NCBI RefSeq assembly: GCF_014199685.1
Contig: NZ_JACHNZ010000001.1
Coordinates: 62,001-126,000 of the forward strand
Direction of reading: 5' to 3'
DNA from: Sphingosinicella soli
GTDB taxonomy: Bacteria > Pseudomonadota > Alphaproteobacteria > Sphingomonadales > Sphingomonadaceae
Length of the DNA: 64,000 nt
Part shown: positions 28,053-36,483 of the stretch, in pieces
Layout of the letters: each line of letters opens with the position of its first letter
Numbering within the stretch: position 1 is the first letter of the stretch
Notes under the pieces: generated by a model
The model's input: the letters and a program-made list of their open reading frames with translations, nothing else
Database searches by the model: none
What the model was told of the DNA's origin: nothing
Position numbers and translations under genes: made by a program

Positions 28053-29767
28053 CGACATTCGACAAATCGAAATTGCCGAGCCGTTATGTCTCCGTTGGGC
28101 CGGAGCGCGCGCCGCATCGGTCGTATTATTATGCAATGGGTCTGACGGAAGAGGAGATCGCGCGGCCCTTCGTCGGTGTCGTCTCGGCGGGCAACGACAG
28201 TGCGCCGTGCAATACGACGCTCGACTATCAGGCCGACATTGCACGCAAGGGCGTTCACGCCGCAGGCGGCTTACCGCGCCGGTTCAACACGATCACCGTT
28301 ACCGACGGGATCGCGATGGGTCATCAGGGCATGAAATCTTCGCTCGTCAGCCGCGAGGTGATTGCGGACTCGGTGGAGCTTTCGGTGCGGGGTCACTGCT
28401 ATGATGCCATCGTCGGCTTTGCGGGTTGCGACAAGTCGCTGCCGGGAATGATGATGGCGATGCTGCGGCTGAATGTGCCGTCGATCTTCGTTTATGGCGG
28501 GTCGATCCTGCCGGGGCGCCATGAGGGGCGTGATCTTACGGTGCAGGATGTATTCGAAGTAGTCGGACAGTATGCGGCCGGCAAGTGTCCACTCTCACAC
28601 CTGACCGCGATCGAGAAGGCGGCGTGCCCGGGGCACGGCGCGTGCGGGGGGCAGTATACGGCGAACACGATGGCGTGCGTGGGCGAGGCGATCGGGCTGA
28701 GCCTGCCGAACAGCAACATGGTGCCGGCACCCTACGAGACGCGCGACGACATCGCCGAAGCGGCGGGGCGGCAGATCATGAAACTGATCGAACTGAACCT
28801 GCGCCCGCGCGACATCTGTACCCGCGAGGCTTTCGAGAACGCGGCGCGCATCGTCGCGGCGACGGGCGGATCCACCAACGGCGCCCTGCACCTTCCGGCC
28901 ATGGCGTCCGAAGCGGGCATCGAGTTCGACCTGTTCGATGTCGCGGAGATATTCAAATCAACGCCTTACATCGCGGACCTGAAACCCGGCGGCAACTACG
29001 TGGCCAAGGACATGTACGAGGCGGGCGGCGTGTACATGGTGATGAAGACGCTGCTTGCAGGCGGCTTCCTGCACGGCGACTGCATGACCGTGACGGGCAA
29101 GACGCTGGGCGAAAACATCGAGGAAGTGACCTGGAAATCCGACCAGAAGGTCATCCGCGAGGTTTCAAACCCGATCACACCGACGGGCGGCGTCGTCGGC
29201 CTGAAAGGCTCGCTCGCCCCCGATGGCGCGATTGTGAAGGTCGCCGGCCTCGCAAGCCTCGTTTTCGAGGGACCGGCCCGCGTGTTTGATTGCGAGGAGG
29301 ACGCGTTCGCTGCCGTCGAGAACAGCCAGTTTGAGGAAGGCGAAGTTCTCGTCATCCGCTACGAGGGCCCCAAGGGCGGCCCCGGCATGCGCGAAATGCT
29401 CGCGACCACCGCCGCGCTCTATGGGCAAGGCATGGGCGACAAGGTCGCACTCATCACCGACGGTCGCTTCTCCGGCGCAACGCGCGGCTTCTGCGTCGGT
29501 CACGTCGGCCCCGAAGCCTCTGACTGCGGCCCCATCGCGCTGATCGAGAACGGCGACCGCATCCGTATGGACGCTGTCGAGGGCACCATAGACCTCCTCG
29601 TCGAGGACGATGTTCTCGCCGAACGCCGGTCCCGTTGGCAGCCCCGCGTCAACGATTACCAGTCCGGCGCGCTCTGGCGTTACGCCCAGAACGTCGGGCC
29701 CGCCAGCAAGGGCGCCTGCACGCACCCCGGCGCCCGCAGCGAGCGCCACGTCTTCGCCGACATCTGA
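28049..29767 (+). CDS. ilvD: Dihydroxy-acid dehydratase
   Basis: Fe-S dehydratase of the branched-chain amino acid pathway, 572 residues. Cluster-ligand segments are [20 protein letters not shown] and [18 protein letters not shown]. The C-terminal region has the conserved [12 protein letters not shown]. The family also contains sugar-acid dehydratases (Edd, arabonate dehydratase), but the overall N-terminus ([13 protein letters not shown]) fits IlvD. The start is the ATG at 28049, overlapping the previous stop. Its last 600 bases are opposite a long open frame that begins with a lipoprotein signal on the minus strand. Confidence 0.93.
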   Translation: MTTFDKSKLPSRYVSVGPERAPHRSYYYAMGLTEEEIARPFVGVVSAGNDSAPCNTTLDYQADIARKGVHAAGGLPRRFNTITVTDGIAMGHQGMKSSLVSREVIADSVELSVRGHCYDAIVGFAGCDKSLPGMMMAMLRLNVPSIFVYGGSILPGRHEGRDLTVQDVFEVVGQYAAGKCPLSHLTAIEKAACPGHGACGGQYTANTMACVGEAIGLSLPNSNMVPAPYETRDDIAEAAGRQIMKLIELNLRPRDICTREAFENAARIVAATGGSTNGALHLPAMASEAGIEFDLFDVAEIFKSTPYIADLKPGGNYVAKDMYEAGGVYMVMKTLLAGGFLHGDCMTVTGKTLGENIEEVTWKSDQKVIREVSNPITPTGGVVGLKGSLAPDGAIVKVAGLASLVFEGPARVFDCEEDAFAAVENSQFEEGEVLVIRYEGPKGGPGMREMLATTAALYGQGMGDKVALITDGRFSGATRGFCVGHVGPEASDCGPIALIENGDRIRMDAVEGTIDLLVEDDVLAERRSRWQPRVNDYQSGALWRYAQNVGPASKGACTHPGARSERHVFADI

Positions 29768-30022
29768 CCGAGACGAGAGCGGCGTGGTCGATACCGGCGA
29801 CAGGGGTAGCGGCTGGACGGGGATGGTTCTGGGCGACGGCGGGATCGTGACATCGCCGCGGCTTTCATGCTGCGGCGGGATCGCCGACCAGACCGGCTCA
29901 CCGCGCGAATCGCGCGGAATTTCGCCCGGCGTCGTATTGATACCCCCCGCATAGAAGGGAGACGGCGCGCAGGCGCCGACAAAGAGCGTGGCGGCCAGGA
30001 TGACAAGTATGGGAAGTCGCAT
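29165..30022 (-). CDS. Putative small lipoprotein reading antisense into ilvD; true end uncertain
   Basis: The start is convincing: [20 protein letters not shown] is a lipoprotein signal with the lipobox VGAC, and the mature part begins [20 protein letters not shown] and is Pro/Ser-rich. The first 85 or so codons lie in the gap between ilvD and nnr (bases 29768-30022). The frame then runs on antisense through ilvD to a stop at 29165, giving 285 codons. The antisense part has the look of a shadow frame, so the original gene was probably shorter and has lost its stop. It could also be a dying gene. Function unknown. Confidence 0.5.
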   Translation of the reverse strand: MRLPILVILAATLFVGACAPSPFYAGGINTTPGEIPRDSRGEPVWSAIPPQHESRGDVTIPPSPRTIPVQPLPLSPVSTTPLSSRSDVGEDVALAAGAGVRAGALAGGPDVLGVTPERAGLVIVDAGLPTGPAFGENIVLDEEVYGALDSVHTDAVAVLDQRDGAAVRGFGADVTDAEAARCAGEATVGDECDLVAHALPIERGGGREHFAHAGAALGALVADDENFAFLKLAVLDGSERVLLAIKHAGRSLENEACEAGDLHNRAIGGERAFQADDAARRCDRV

Positions 30023-30090
30023 GACGTCATATGCTGTCGCAAGAACGGTGCGCGTTGACAAGTCCGTCATGATCGGTGCCGGGTCTTTCC

Positions 30091-31455
30091 ATGCCTGAGT
30101 ATCCGCCGCTGCTTCATCGCGAGCCTGTCTTGACCGCTGCGGAGACGCGCGCCGCCGAGGACGCGGCAATCGCGGGCGGTACGCGCGCGTTCGTGTTGAT
30201 GCGCCGCGCGGGCGAGGCCGCTGCAGCGGCGATTGCCGCGTTTACCGGCCCCGCGCCGGTGCTGGTGCTTGCCGGGCCGGGAAACAACGGCGGAGACGGC
30301 TATATCGTCGCGCATGCGCTGAGGGCGCGGGGCTGGCCCGTCGATATCGCCGCGTCGTCGCCGCCCGCAACGGAAGCGGCGCAGCAGGCGGCCGCGCTCT
30401 GGAATGCTCCCGTCATGGACATCGCGGCGGCTGAACCGCGTGTGGTCCTCGTCGATGCGCTGTTCGGAACGGGTCTCAAGCGCGCTGTTTCCGAGCCGAT
30501 CCTGTCTCAGTTTCATGCACTTGCGTGCGCGTCTTCTGTTTTGGTCTCGCTTGATCTGCCCAGCGGCGCGGCGAGCGACGACGGAAGCGCGCTGTCGCCG
30601 CTCGCACGCGCGGACCTGACCGTGGCGTTCGGCGCCCTGAAGCCGTCTCACCTGCTGCATCCCGCTGCCGCAAGCTGCGGGCGCATCCTCGTCGCCGATA
30701 TCGGTCTGGACGAGATCAACACGCGCCTTTTCCGGAACGGCGCGCCGCGCGACCTGCCGCCCGCCTGCGATACGCACAAATACCGGCGGGGGCATGTGCT
30801 CGTCGTTGCCGGGGAAATGCCCGGCGCGGCATGGCTTTCCGCCCGCGCCGCGCAGTGCGCCGCCGGATACGTAACGCTGGCCTCGGAAACCCCGCTGCCG
30901 CCCTCGTCGCTTGTGGTGCAGACGCTCTCTGTAGCCGCGCATGGCCGCGCGGATGCCGTTGTGCTCGGCCCCGGGCTCGGTCGTGAAGCGTCGGCCCTCG
31001 CACGCGCGAAGACGGTGCTCGGCCTTGCGAAACCGATGGTGCTCGATGCCGATATCTTTTCGCTGTTTGCGGACGATCCCGCGCCGGTTTTCGGCCTCGG
31101 CGGCGTCATGACGCCGCACGAGGGCGAATTCGCGCGCATGTTCGGCGATCTGCCCGGCAGCAAGGTGGACCGCGCCCGCGCTGCCGCCGCGCGCTGCGGC
31201 AACGTGATCGTTCTGAAAGGCCCCGATACGGTGATTGCCGCGCCGGACGGCCGCGCAGCCATCAACAGCCATGCGTCTACGCGTCTGGCGACCGCCGGGA
31301 GCGGCGATGTTCTCTCCGGGATGATCGCGGCCCGCCTTGCACGCGGCGACGACGCGTTCGAGGCTGCCTGCGCCGCCGTGTGGCAGCACGGCGATGCCGC
31401 GATCAGGGGGCGGGAGGGCCTGATCGCCGAAGACCTCGTCGGCCTGATCCGTTGA
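30091..31455 (+). CDS. nnr: Bifunctional NAD(P)H-hydrate epimerase / ADP-dependent dehydratase
   Basis: Repairs hydrated NAD(P)H. The N-terminal YjeF-type epimerase domain (to about residue 205) has MRRAGEAAAAAI and the P-loop-like GPGNNGGDGYIVAHAL. The C-terminal YjeF_C dehydratase domain has HKYRRGHVLVVAG, VLGPGLGR, MTPHEGEFARMFG, VLKGPDTVIAAPDG and the terminal TAGSGDVLSGMIAARL. 454 residues from ATG 30091. It lies two bases before the methyltransferase gene. Confidence 0.94.
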   Translation: MPEYPPLLHREPVLTAAETRAAEDAAIAGGTRAFVLMRRAGEAAAAAIAAFTGPAPVLVLAGPGNNGGDGYIVAHALRARGWPVDIAASSPPATEAAQQAAALWNAPVMDIAAAEPRVVLVDALFGTGLKRAVSEPILSQFHALACASSVLVSLDLPSGAASDDGSALSPLARADLTVAFGALKPSHLLHPAAASCGRILVADIGLDEINTRLFRNGAPRDLPPACDTHKYRRGHVLVVAGEMPGAAWLSARAAQCAAGYVTLASETPLPPSSLVVQTLSVAAHGRADAVVLGPGLGREASALARAKTVLGLAKPMVLDADIFSLFADDPAPVFGLGGVMTPHEGEFARMFGDLPGSKVDRARAAAARCGNVIVLKGPDTVIAAPDGRAAINSHASTRLATAGSGDVLSGMIAARLARGDDAFEAACAAVWQHGDAAIRGREGLIAEDLVGLIR

Positions 31456-31457
31456 GC

Positions 31458-32642
31458 ATGGAAACGATCGTCCGCCTGGCGGCGCGCGGTGACGGTGTCA
31501 CCGAAAGCGGCCGCTACGTCGCCGGGGCCATCCCCGGCGACAGGGTGGACGGTGACGTGATCGCGGCGGGGCCGCACCGGATGACCCCTGCGTGCAGGCA
31601 TTTCGGTGTCTGCGGCGGCTGCCAGTTGCAGCACGCGGACGATGAGGTGCTCGCCGAATTCGTTTCGGGTCGCATCCTCGGCGCACTCGCGGGCGTCGGC
31701 ATCGTGCCGGAAACGGTCCATCCGGCGCATCTGTCGCCGGAGGGTGCGCGGCGGCGGGCCAGTTTTCGGCTGGTGCGCGACGGCGGCGGCGTTCGCATCG
31801 GCTTCAATGTCGAGGGCAGCAGCGCGGTTGTCGATCTCGCCGAATGTCCGGTGGTTCGGCCTGCGCTGTGGAATGCGGCGTGGGCGCTGAGACAGGCTCT
31901 CGCCCCGAAACTGCGGACCGGCCACGCCGTCGGCATGACGCTTACCGAAACCCTTTCAGGTTTCGACGTTCTTCTCACCAACCTCTCGCTGCCCCCATCG
32001 GACATCGGCGCGCTTGCGGCTTTGGCGTCGGAGGCGAGGGTGGCACGGATCGCGACCGAAACCTCCGCCGGTGTCGAGATCGTGCTTCAGCTTGCAGAGC
32101 CCGCCGTGCGCTTCGGTGATGTTGCCGTGGCACTGCCGCCGGGCGGCTTCCTGCAAGCGACGATGGACGGCGAAGCGGCTTTGCAGGCGGCTGTACTGAA
32201 AGGTGTGGCCGGTGCCGGAACCGTGGCCGACCTGTTCTGCGGCGCCGGTACATTCGCGCTGCCGCTGTCGGCCCATGCCAAGGTCTTTGCGGCGGACGCG
32301 GCGCGCGATGCCGTCGCGGCGCTTTCCGCCGCCGCCAAGCGTGCCGGGCGTCCGATCACGACCGCGCACCGCGACCTGTTCCGCCAGCCTTTACAGCCCG
32401 CAGAACTTAACAAGTTCGACGCCGTCGTGCTCGATCCGCCGCGCGCAGGCGCGAAGACGCAGGTGGAGACGATCGCCCGATCAAAACTGAAGCGGGTCGT
32501 GCACGTTTCGTGCAATCCCAATACGTTCGCGCGTGATGCGAAGATCCTGCACGAAGCCGGATTCAGGCTGACCGAATTATGGCCGGTCGGCCAGTTCCGC
32601 TGGTCCATCCATGTGGAACTGGCCGCCGTTTTCTGCCGTTAG
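31458..32642 (+). CDS. 23S rRNA or tRNA (uracil-5-)-methyltransferase, RumA/RlmD family
   Basis: SAM-dependent methyltransferase forming 5-methyluridine in RNA. A 4Fe-4S binding pattern CRHFGVCGGCQLQH near residue 50 is joined by a later AECPV cysteine. The SAM site is VADLFCGAGTFALPLS. The DPPRAG motif and the catalytic Cys region VVHVSCNPNTFARD (about residue 350) are present. 394 residues. The TRAM domain seen at the start of RumA is reduced to a short segment. Which uridine it modifies cannot be told. Followed by a strong terminator. Confidence 0.88.
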   Translation: METIVRLAARGDGVTESGRYVAGAIPGDRVDGDVIAAGPHRMTPACRHFGVCGGCQLQHADDEVLAEFVSGRILGALAGVGIVPETVHPAHLSPEGARRRASFRLVRDGGGVRIGFNVEGSSAVVDLAECPVVRPALWNAAWALRQALAPKLRTGHAVGMTLTETLSGFDVLLTNLSLPPSDIGALAALASEARVARIATETSAGVEIVLQLAEPAVRFGDVAVALPPGGFLQATMDGEAALQAAVLKGVAGAGTVADLFCGAGTFALPLSAHAKVFAADAARDAVAALSAAAKRAGRPITTAHRDLFRQPLQPAELNKFDAVVLDPPRAGAKTQVETIARSKLKRVVHVSCNPNTFARDAKILHEAGFRLTELWPVGQFRWSIHVELAAVFCR

Positions 32643-32709
32643 AGCGGGAAGGCATCGAGGACGGGCTTTTTCGCGCCCGGCGTAGAGCAGCGGGGATGCC
32701 CCACCCAAA

Positions 32710-32738
32710 CCCCTCCCCTGAAGAGGAGGGGCTTTTTT
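32710..32738. terminator. Bidirectional intrinsic terminator between convergent genes
   Basis: CCCCTCC, an 8-base loop, GGAGGGG, then CTTTTTT on the plus strand. The minus strand also has a short T-run after the same stem. It lies between the methyltransferase stop (32642) and the stop of the minus-strand deoxyhypusine-synthase-like gene (32743). Confidence 0.8.
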
Positions 32739-32742
32739 GTCT

Positions 32743-33795
32743 TCAGGCGAAGAGCTTCGCCCAGCCGTGCTTGGGGCGGGTCTTCCAATGGCCGCGGTGG
32801 TAAGCGTCCGACGCCAGAAGCGGCAGCACCGAGCCCGCTTCGGCGAACACCATCTGTTCGAGCGTGGTATCGACCTTGCCCCAACTCGCGGCTTCCTTGA
32901 GCGTTGAGGACGAGCAGGCGCCGTCGCGGACGTCGGCGACGGTGATCTGCACGGCGTACTTGTGCATCTCGACGTCTTCATGGCCGAGGATTTCGGCGCA
33001 GACGACGGTATCCTGCACGAAGTTCTTCGGCACGCCGCCGCCGATCATGAGGAGCCCGGTGGTGCCCGCCTTGATCTTGATGTCGGTGAGTTCGCGGAAA
33101 TCCGCGATCGAATCCATCGTCATGTAGGGGCGGCCCGCCTTCATGGCATCGACCTGATGCTTGACGAGGCCGAAGCCTGCCGAGCTGTCTGTAAACGCCG
33201 GGCAGAAGATCGGCACGTCGTGCTCGTAGGCGAGCTTGACGAGGCTGTTGTCCTTCTTGCCGTGCTCCGAAAGATAGCGGCCCATCTCGCGGATGAAGGC
33301 GCGGCTCGAATAGGGCTTCGGATCGAGCGAATTGGCGATCTCGCCGATCGTGTGGTCGCAATCCTGAAGCTGTTCCTCGTCGATATAGGTGTCGTAAATG
33401 CGATCGATGTAGAGCGAGCGCAGGACATTATCGTCTGGAATTTCAAGCGCCTGGTAGTGTTTGTGGCCAAGGCCTTCAAAGAAATCCATGTCGACGATCG
33501 AGGCGCCGGTGGCGATGATGCCGTCCACCATGTTGTTCTCGACGAGGTCGGCATAGAGGTTCATGCAGCCGCCCGCCGAGGTCGATCCGGCGATGACGAG
33601 GAAGATCGAGCAGCTCTTGTCTTCGAGCATGGCGTTGTAGATCTTCGTGGCGCGCGCGAGATCGCGGCTCGTGAAGCTCATGCCTTCCATCTGATCGACG
33701 ATGGGGCGGGCGTCGAAGCTCTTGATATCGATATGGCGCACTTCGGTCGAAAGCAGTTCGGCCTTGCGCTGTGCGTCTACGCGGGTGTCGGTCAT
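32743..33795 (-). CDS. Deoxyhypusine-synthase-like enzyme, probable homospermidine synthase
   Basis: 350 residues of the deoxyhypusine synthase fold: FLVIAGSTSAGGCMNLYADL (NAD site), NNMVDGIIATGASIVDMD, PIFCPAFTDSSAG, GTTGLLMIGGGVPKNF and the catalytic lysine in EAASWGKVD (about Lys307), which forms the covalent aminobutyl intermediate in the family. Bacteria have no eIF5A, so the eukaryotic role does not apply. Transfer of the aminobutyl group to putrescine would give homospermidine. The upstream neighbour on the same strand is ornithine decarboxylase, the putrescine source, which supports this. Function is inferred. Confidence 0.85.
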   Translation of the reverse strand: MTDTRVDAQRKAELLSTEVRHIDIKSFDARPIVDQMEGMSFTSRDLARATKIYNAMLEDKSCSIFLVIAGSTSAGGCMNLYADLVENNMVDGIIATGASIVDMDFFEGLGHKHYQALEIPDDNVLRSLYIDRIYDTYIDEEQLQDCDHTIGEIANSLDPKPYSSRAFIREMGRYLSEHGKKDNSLVKLAYEHDVPIFCPAFTDSSAGFGLVKHQVDAMKAGRPYMTMDSIADFRELTDIKIKAGTTGLLMIGGGVPKNFVQDTVVCAEILGHEDVEMHKYAVQITVADVRDGACSSSTLKEAASWGKVDTTLEQMVFAEAGSVLPLLASDAYHRGHWKTRPKHGWAKLFA

Positions 33796-33890
33796 GATAT
33801 TGTCTTCCAGTCTTGTGGTTGCTGCGGACTGGCTCGGCGCGTGGAAAAGCGCCGCCCGCGGCCGGATTTGCCGGCGCCGAGCGGGAAGGG

Positions 33891-33914
33891 GCGGTCACCC
33901 GATCAGGTGACCGC
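33891..33914 (-). terminator. Hairpin after the ornithine decarboxylase gene
   Basis: GCGGTCACC, 6-base loop, GGTGACCGC: a perfect 9-pair stem starting four bases after the decarboxylase stop. On the minus strand it is followed by CCCTTCCC rather than a T-run, so it may attenuate or protect mRNA rather than end it. Confidence 0.4.
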
Positions 33915-33917
33915 TCT

Positions 33918-35129
33918 TCAGTTGCGTATGGCAGTAACGCTGTGCGGTGTCGACTCCGTGACAGCGTAGGCGCTTGCCATCGGCTCGTCGGTGACGATCA
34001 CGGTTTCGCCGTTCACGAAGCCGTTGAACGCCGTGCGCATCGCCGCGCCGTAAGCACCCAGCATGCCGACCTCGATATAGTCGCCGGCCTTGACGTCCGC
34101 GGGGAGAACGAACGGCCCCGCCATGTAATCCATGTCGTCGCAGGTCGGGCCGTAGAAGCTGAACTCGGTCGCCGCGCTCGTGCTGCCGCGCAGCAGATTC
34201 ACCGGAAAACGCCACGCGACGTGCGCCGCATCGAACAGCGAACCGTACGCGCCGTCGTTGATATAGATGACGTCGCCCTTGCGGCGCTCCACGCGGACCA
34301 GAACGCTTGCATACTCGGCACAAAGCGCGCGGCCCGGCTCGCACCAAAGCTCGGCCGAATAGCTGATCGGCATCGCTTCGAAGGCGCGGTGGATCGAATC
34401 GAAGAACATCTGCATCGGCGCCGGGTCCATGCCCGGATAGATCGACGGGAAGCCGCCGCCGACATCGACGACGTCGACGGTGACGCCCGCCTGCACGATC
34501 GCGGCGCGGACCAGCGTCATCGCTTCGATATAGGCCTGCGGGCTCATCGCCTGGCTGCCGACATGGAAGCAGACGCCGAGGGCATCCGCCGCCTGGCGGG
34601 CGGCAAGCAGAAGCGCGGGGGCTTCGTCGATGGAGGCGCCGAACTTGGAGGCCAGGCTGAGCTTCGAGTGCGCCGAAGAGACGCGCAGCCGCACGCAGAG
34701 CGTCAGGTCGCTCGCGCGGCCTGTCGCTTCGACGATTTTTTCAAGCTCTTCATGGCTGTCGAGCGAGAAGGTGCGGACGCCATGCTCGAAATACGCCTCG
34801 CTGATCGCCTCGCGGGCCTTCACGGGGTGCATGAAACACAGCGTCGCTTCGGGCAGAAGGCCGCGCACCAGGCGCACTTCGTTGATCGAGGCGACATCGA
34901 AATGCGTTATGCCACCATCCCACAGCGTGCGGATGATCTCCGGCGAAGGATTGGCCTTCACCGCATACATCGACAGCCCCGGAAACTTCTCGACGAAGAA
35001 TCGGGCCGCGCGATGTGCAGCGTGAGGACGAATGAGGGTAACGGGTGCATCAGGTCGAAGAACTGACGCTACCCCCAGCGCGCTATGAAATTCTCGCAAC
35101 TCAAGGGACCTCCGGGAGACTGTTGACAT
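33918..35129 (-). CDS. Ornithine decarboxylase, PLP fold III type
   Basis: Makes putrescine from ornithine. The alanine-racemase-type barrel has the PLP lysine Lys58 in MYAVKANPSPE, FDVASINEVRLV, the HVGSQ loop, VVDVGGGFPSIYPG, CEPGRALCAEY and the catalytic Cys330 in YGPTCDDMD. 403 residues from ATG 35127-35129. A TTG at 35097-35099 with GGAGG nine bases upstream is a good alternative start. Some relatives also decarboxylate lysine; the ornithine preference is inferred from overall likeness. It lies upstream of the deoxyhypusine-synthase-like gene on the same strand. Confidence 0.9.
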   Translation of the reverse strand: MSTVSRRSLELREFHSALGVASVLRPDAPVTLIRPHAAHRAARFFVEKFPGLSMYAVKANPSPEIIRTLWDGGITHFDVASINEVRLVRGLLPEATLCFMHPVKAREAISEAYFEHGVRTFSLDSHEELEKIVEATGRASDLTLCVRLRVSSAHSKLSLASKFGASIDEAPALLLAARQAADALGVCFHVGSQAMSPQAYIEAMTLVRAAIVQAGVTVDVVDVGGGFPSIYPGMDPAPMQMFFDSIHRAFEAMPISYSAELWCEPGRALCAEYASVLVRVERRKGDVIYINDGAYGSLFDAAHVAWRFPVNLLRGSTSAATEFSFYGPTCDDMDYMAGPFVLPADVKAGDYIEVGMLGAYGAAMRTAFNGFVNGETVIVTDEPMASAYAVTESTPHSVTAIRN

Positions 35130-35260
35130 GCACTGCCTTGCGGTGGAAGTCCCATGGGGCAGCGGACGCGCTGTTTAGGGTCGGGGGCTCTCGATGTAAA
35201 GAAAAAATCGCTGAAGCGTTCTTATTGTTTCCCCATTTGAAATCAGCGAGTTAACTGAAT

Positions 35261-36211
35261 ATGAACATACCGGTCCTCGATGACGTGAAAGCCGCCGCCC
35301 GGCGTATCGCCGGCGTGGCCGTCCGCACCCCGCTTCTGCGCAGCGATACGCTGGATGCGGCAACCGGCGCGACGCTCTGGCTGAAAGCCGAATGCCTGCA
35401 GCGGACGGGCTCCTTCAAATTTCGCGGGGCGTATAATCGCCTCTCCGCACTGACGCCCGAGCAGCGCCGCGAAGGCGTCGTCGCCTTCTCCTCGGGCAAT
35501 CACGCGCAGGGTGTGGCGCTGGCGGCGCGCATGCTCGGCATTTCGGCGACGATCGTGATGCCCTCGGACGCGCCGCGCATCAAAGCCGATGCGACGCGCG
35601 GCTACGGCGCGGAAATCGTCAGCTACGACCGGCTTACGGAGCGCCGGGAGGTCATCGCCGCCCAGATCGCGGCGGAGCGGGGCGGGGTGGTCGTGCCCTC
35701 GTTCGACGATCCGTATATCGTCGCGGGGCAGGGGACTGCGGGCCTCGAGATCGCCGAGGAGATCGGGGCGCCCGATGTCATGCTGGTGTGCTGCGGCGGC
35801 GGCGGCTTCGCGAGCGGCATCGCGCTGGCGCTGCCCGACAGCGCGATCGTCGTCGTCGAGCCCGAAGGCTATGACGACGTCACGCGCTCGCTCGCGAGCG
35901 GCACGATCGAGCCGGTGCGAAACCCCGGCCCGACGCTTTGCGATGCGCTGCAGACGCTCGTTACCGTGCCGCTGACCTTCGGCATATTGCACGGGCGGGG
36001 GGCGCGTGGCGTCGCGGTTTCGGAGGCGGAGGTGAAGGCTGCGGTCGCGTTTGCATTCCGCGAACTGAAGCTCGTGGTGGAACCCGGCGGCGCGGCGGCG
36101 CTCGCAGCGGTGCTTGCGGGGAAACTGGACCTTGCGGGAAAGACCGTCGCGCTCACCCTTTCGGGCGGCAATGTCGACGCGGAGGTCTATCGCGCCTGTC
36201 TGGGCGTGTAG
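35261..36211 (+). CDS. Threonine/serine dehydratase, PLP fold II, catabolic length
   Basis: 316 residues with the PLP lysine Lys53 in GSFKFRGAYN, the SSGNHAQGVAL phosphate/substrate loop, the CCGGGGFASGI glycine-rich PLP-phosphate loop and LTLSGGNVDAE near the end. It lacks the C-terminal regulatory (ACT-like) domain of biosynthetic IlvA, so it is the short form: catabolic threonine dehydratase or serine racemase-like. With ilvD 6 kb away it could still feed isoleucine synthesis. Its end overlaps the convergent small gene by 25 bases. Confidence 0.88.
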   Translation: MNIPVLDDVKAAARRIAGVAVRTPLLRSDTLDAATGATLWLKAECLQRTGSFKFRGAYNRLSALTPEQRREGVVAFSSGNHAQGVALAARMLGISATIVMPSDAPRIKADATRGYGAEIVSYDRLTERREVIAAQIAAERGGVVVPSFDDPYIVAGQGTAGLEIAEEIGAPDVMLVCCGGGGFASGIALALPDSAIVVVEPEGYDDVTRSLASGTIEPVRNPGPTLCDALQTLVTVPLTFGILHGRGARGVAVSEAEVKAAVAFAFRELKLVVEPGGAAALAAVLAGKLDLAGKTVALTLSGGNVDAEVYRACLGV

Positions 36212-36438
36212 TTGCGTACGCTCGGCGCCTGAACCGGCGCGGCGGGCTCGTCGAGCAGGCCGCCCAGTTCGTAGGCAGCCCGGGCGGCGCCGTCGCCGAG
36301 GCGCTTGATGTCGGTCGCGAAAATGCTCGCATCCTTGCCGGGCCGCGCCAGCGTCATCGCGTCGATCAGCGCATCGAGCAGGCTGACGGAGGTGCTGGTG
36401 GCATAGTCGGCGGCGAAGTTGTGATTGTGTGCGACCAT
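36187..36438 (-). CDS. Small hypothetical protein
   Basis: 83 residues, MVAHNHNFAADYATSTSVSL at the start, mildly acidic, with no signal peptide or membrane helix. A purine-rich AAGGA lies about 13 bases before the ATG. It overlaps the end of threonine dehydratase tail to tail and lies upstream of glpD on the same strand, with 45 bases between. I recognise no family. The codon positions look coding, but this is a moderate call. Confidence 0.55.
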   Translation of the reverse strand: MVAHNHNFAADYATSTSVSLLDALIDAMTLARPGKDASIFATDIKRLGDGAARAAYELGGLLDEPAAPVQAPSVRNYTPRQAR

Positions 36439-36483
36439 GGGGCGATTTCCTTGTGCTTTGCAAGGGACCCTACGACCGGCTTC

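Noticed and set aside
29680-30042. Alternative minus-strand frame of 120 codons overlapping the putative lipoprotein
   Set aside because: Very Arg/Ser-rich without a signal; the competing frame has a proper lipoprotein signal and start.
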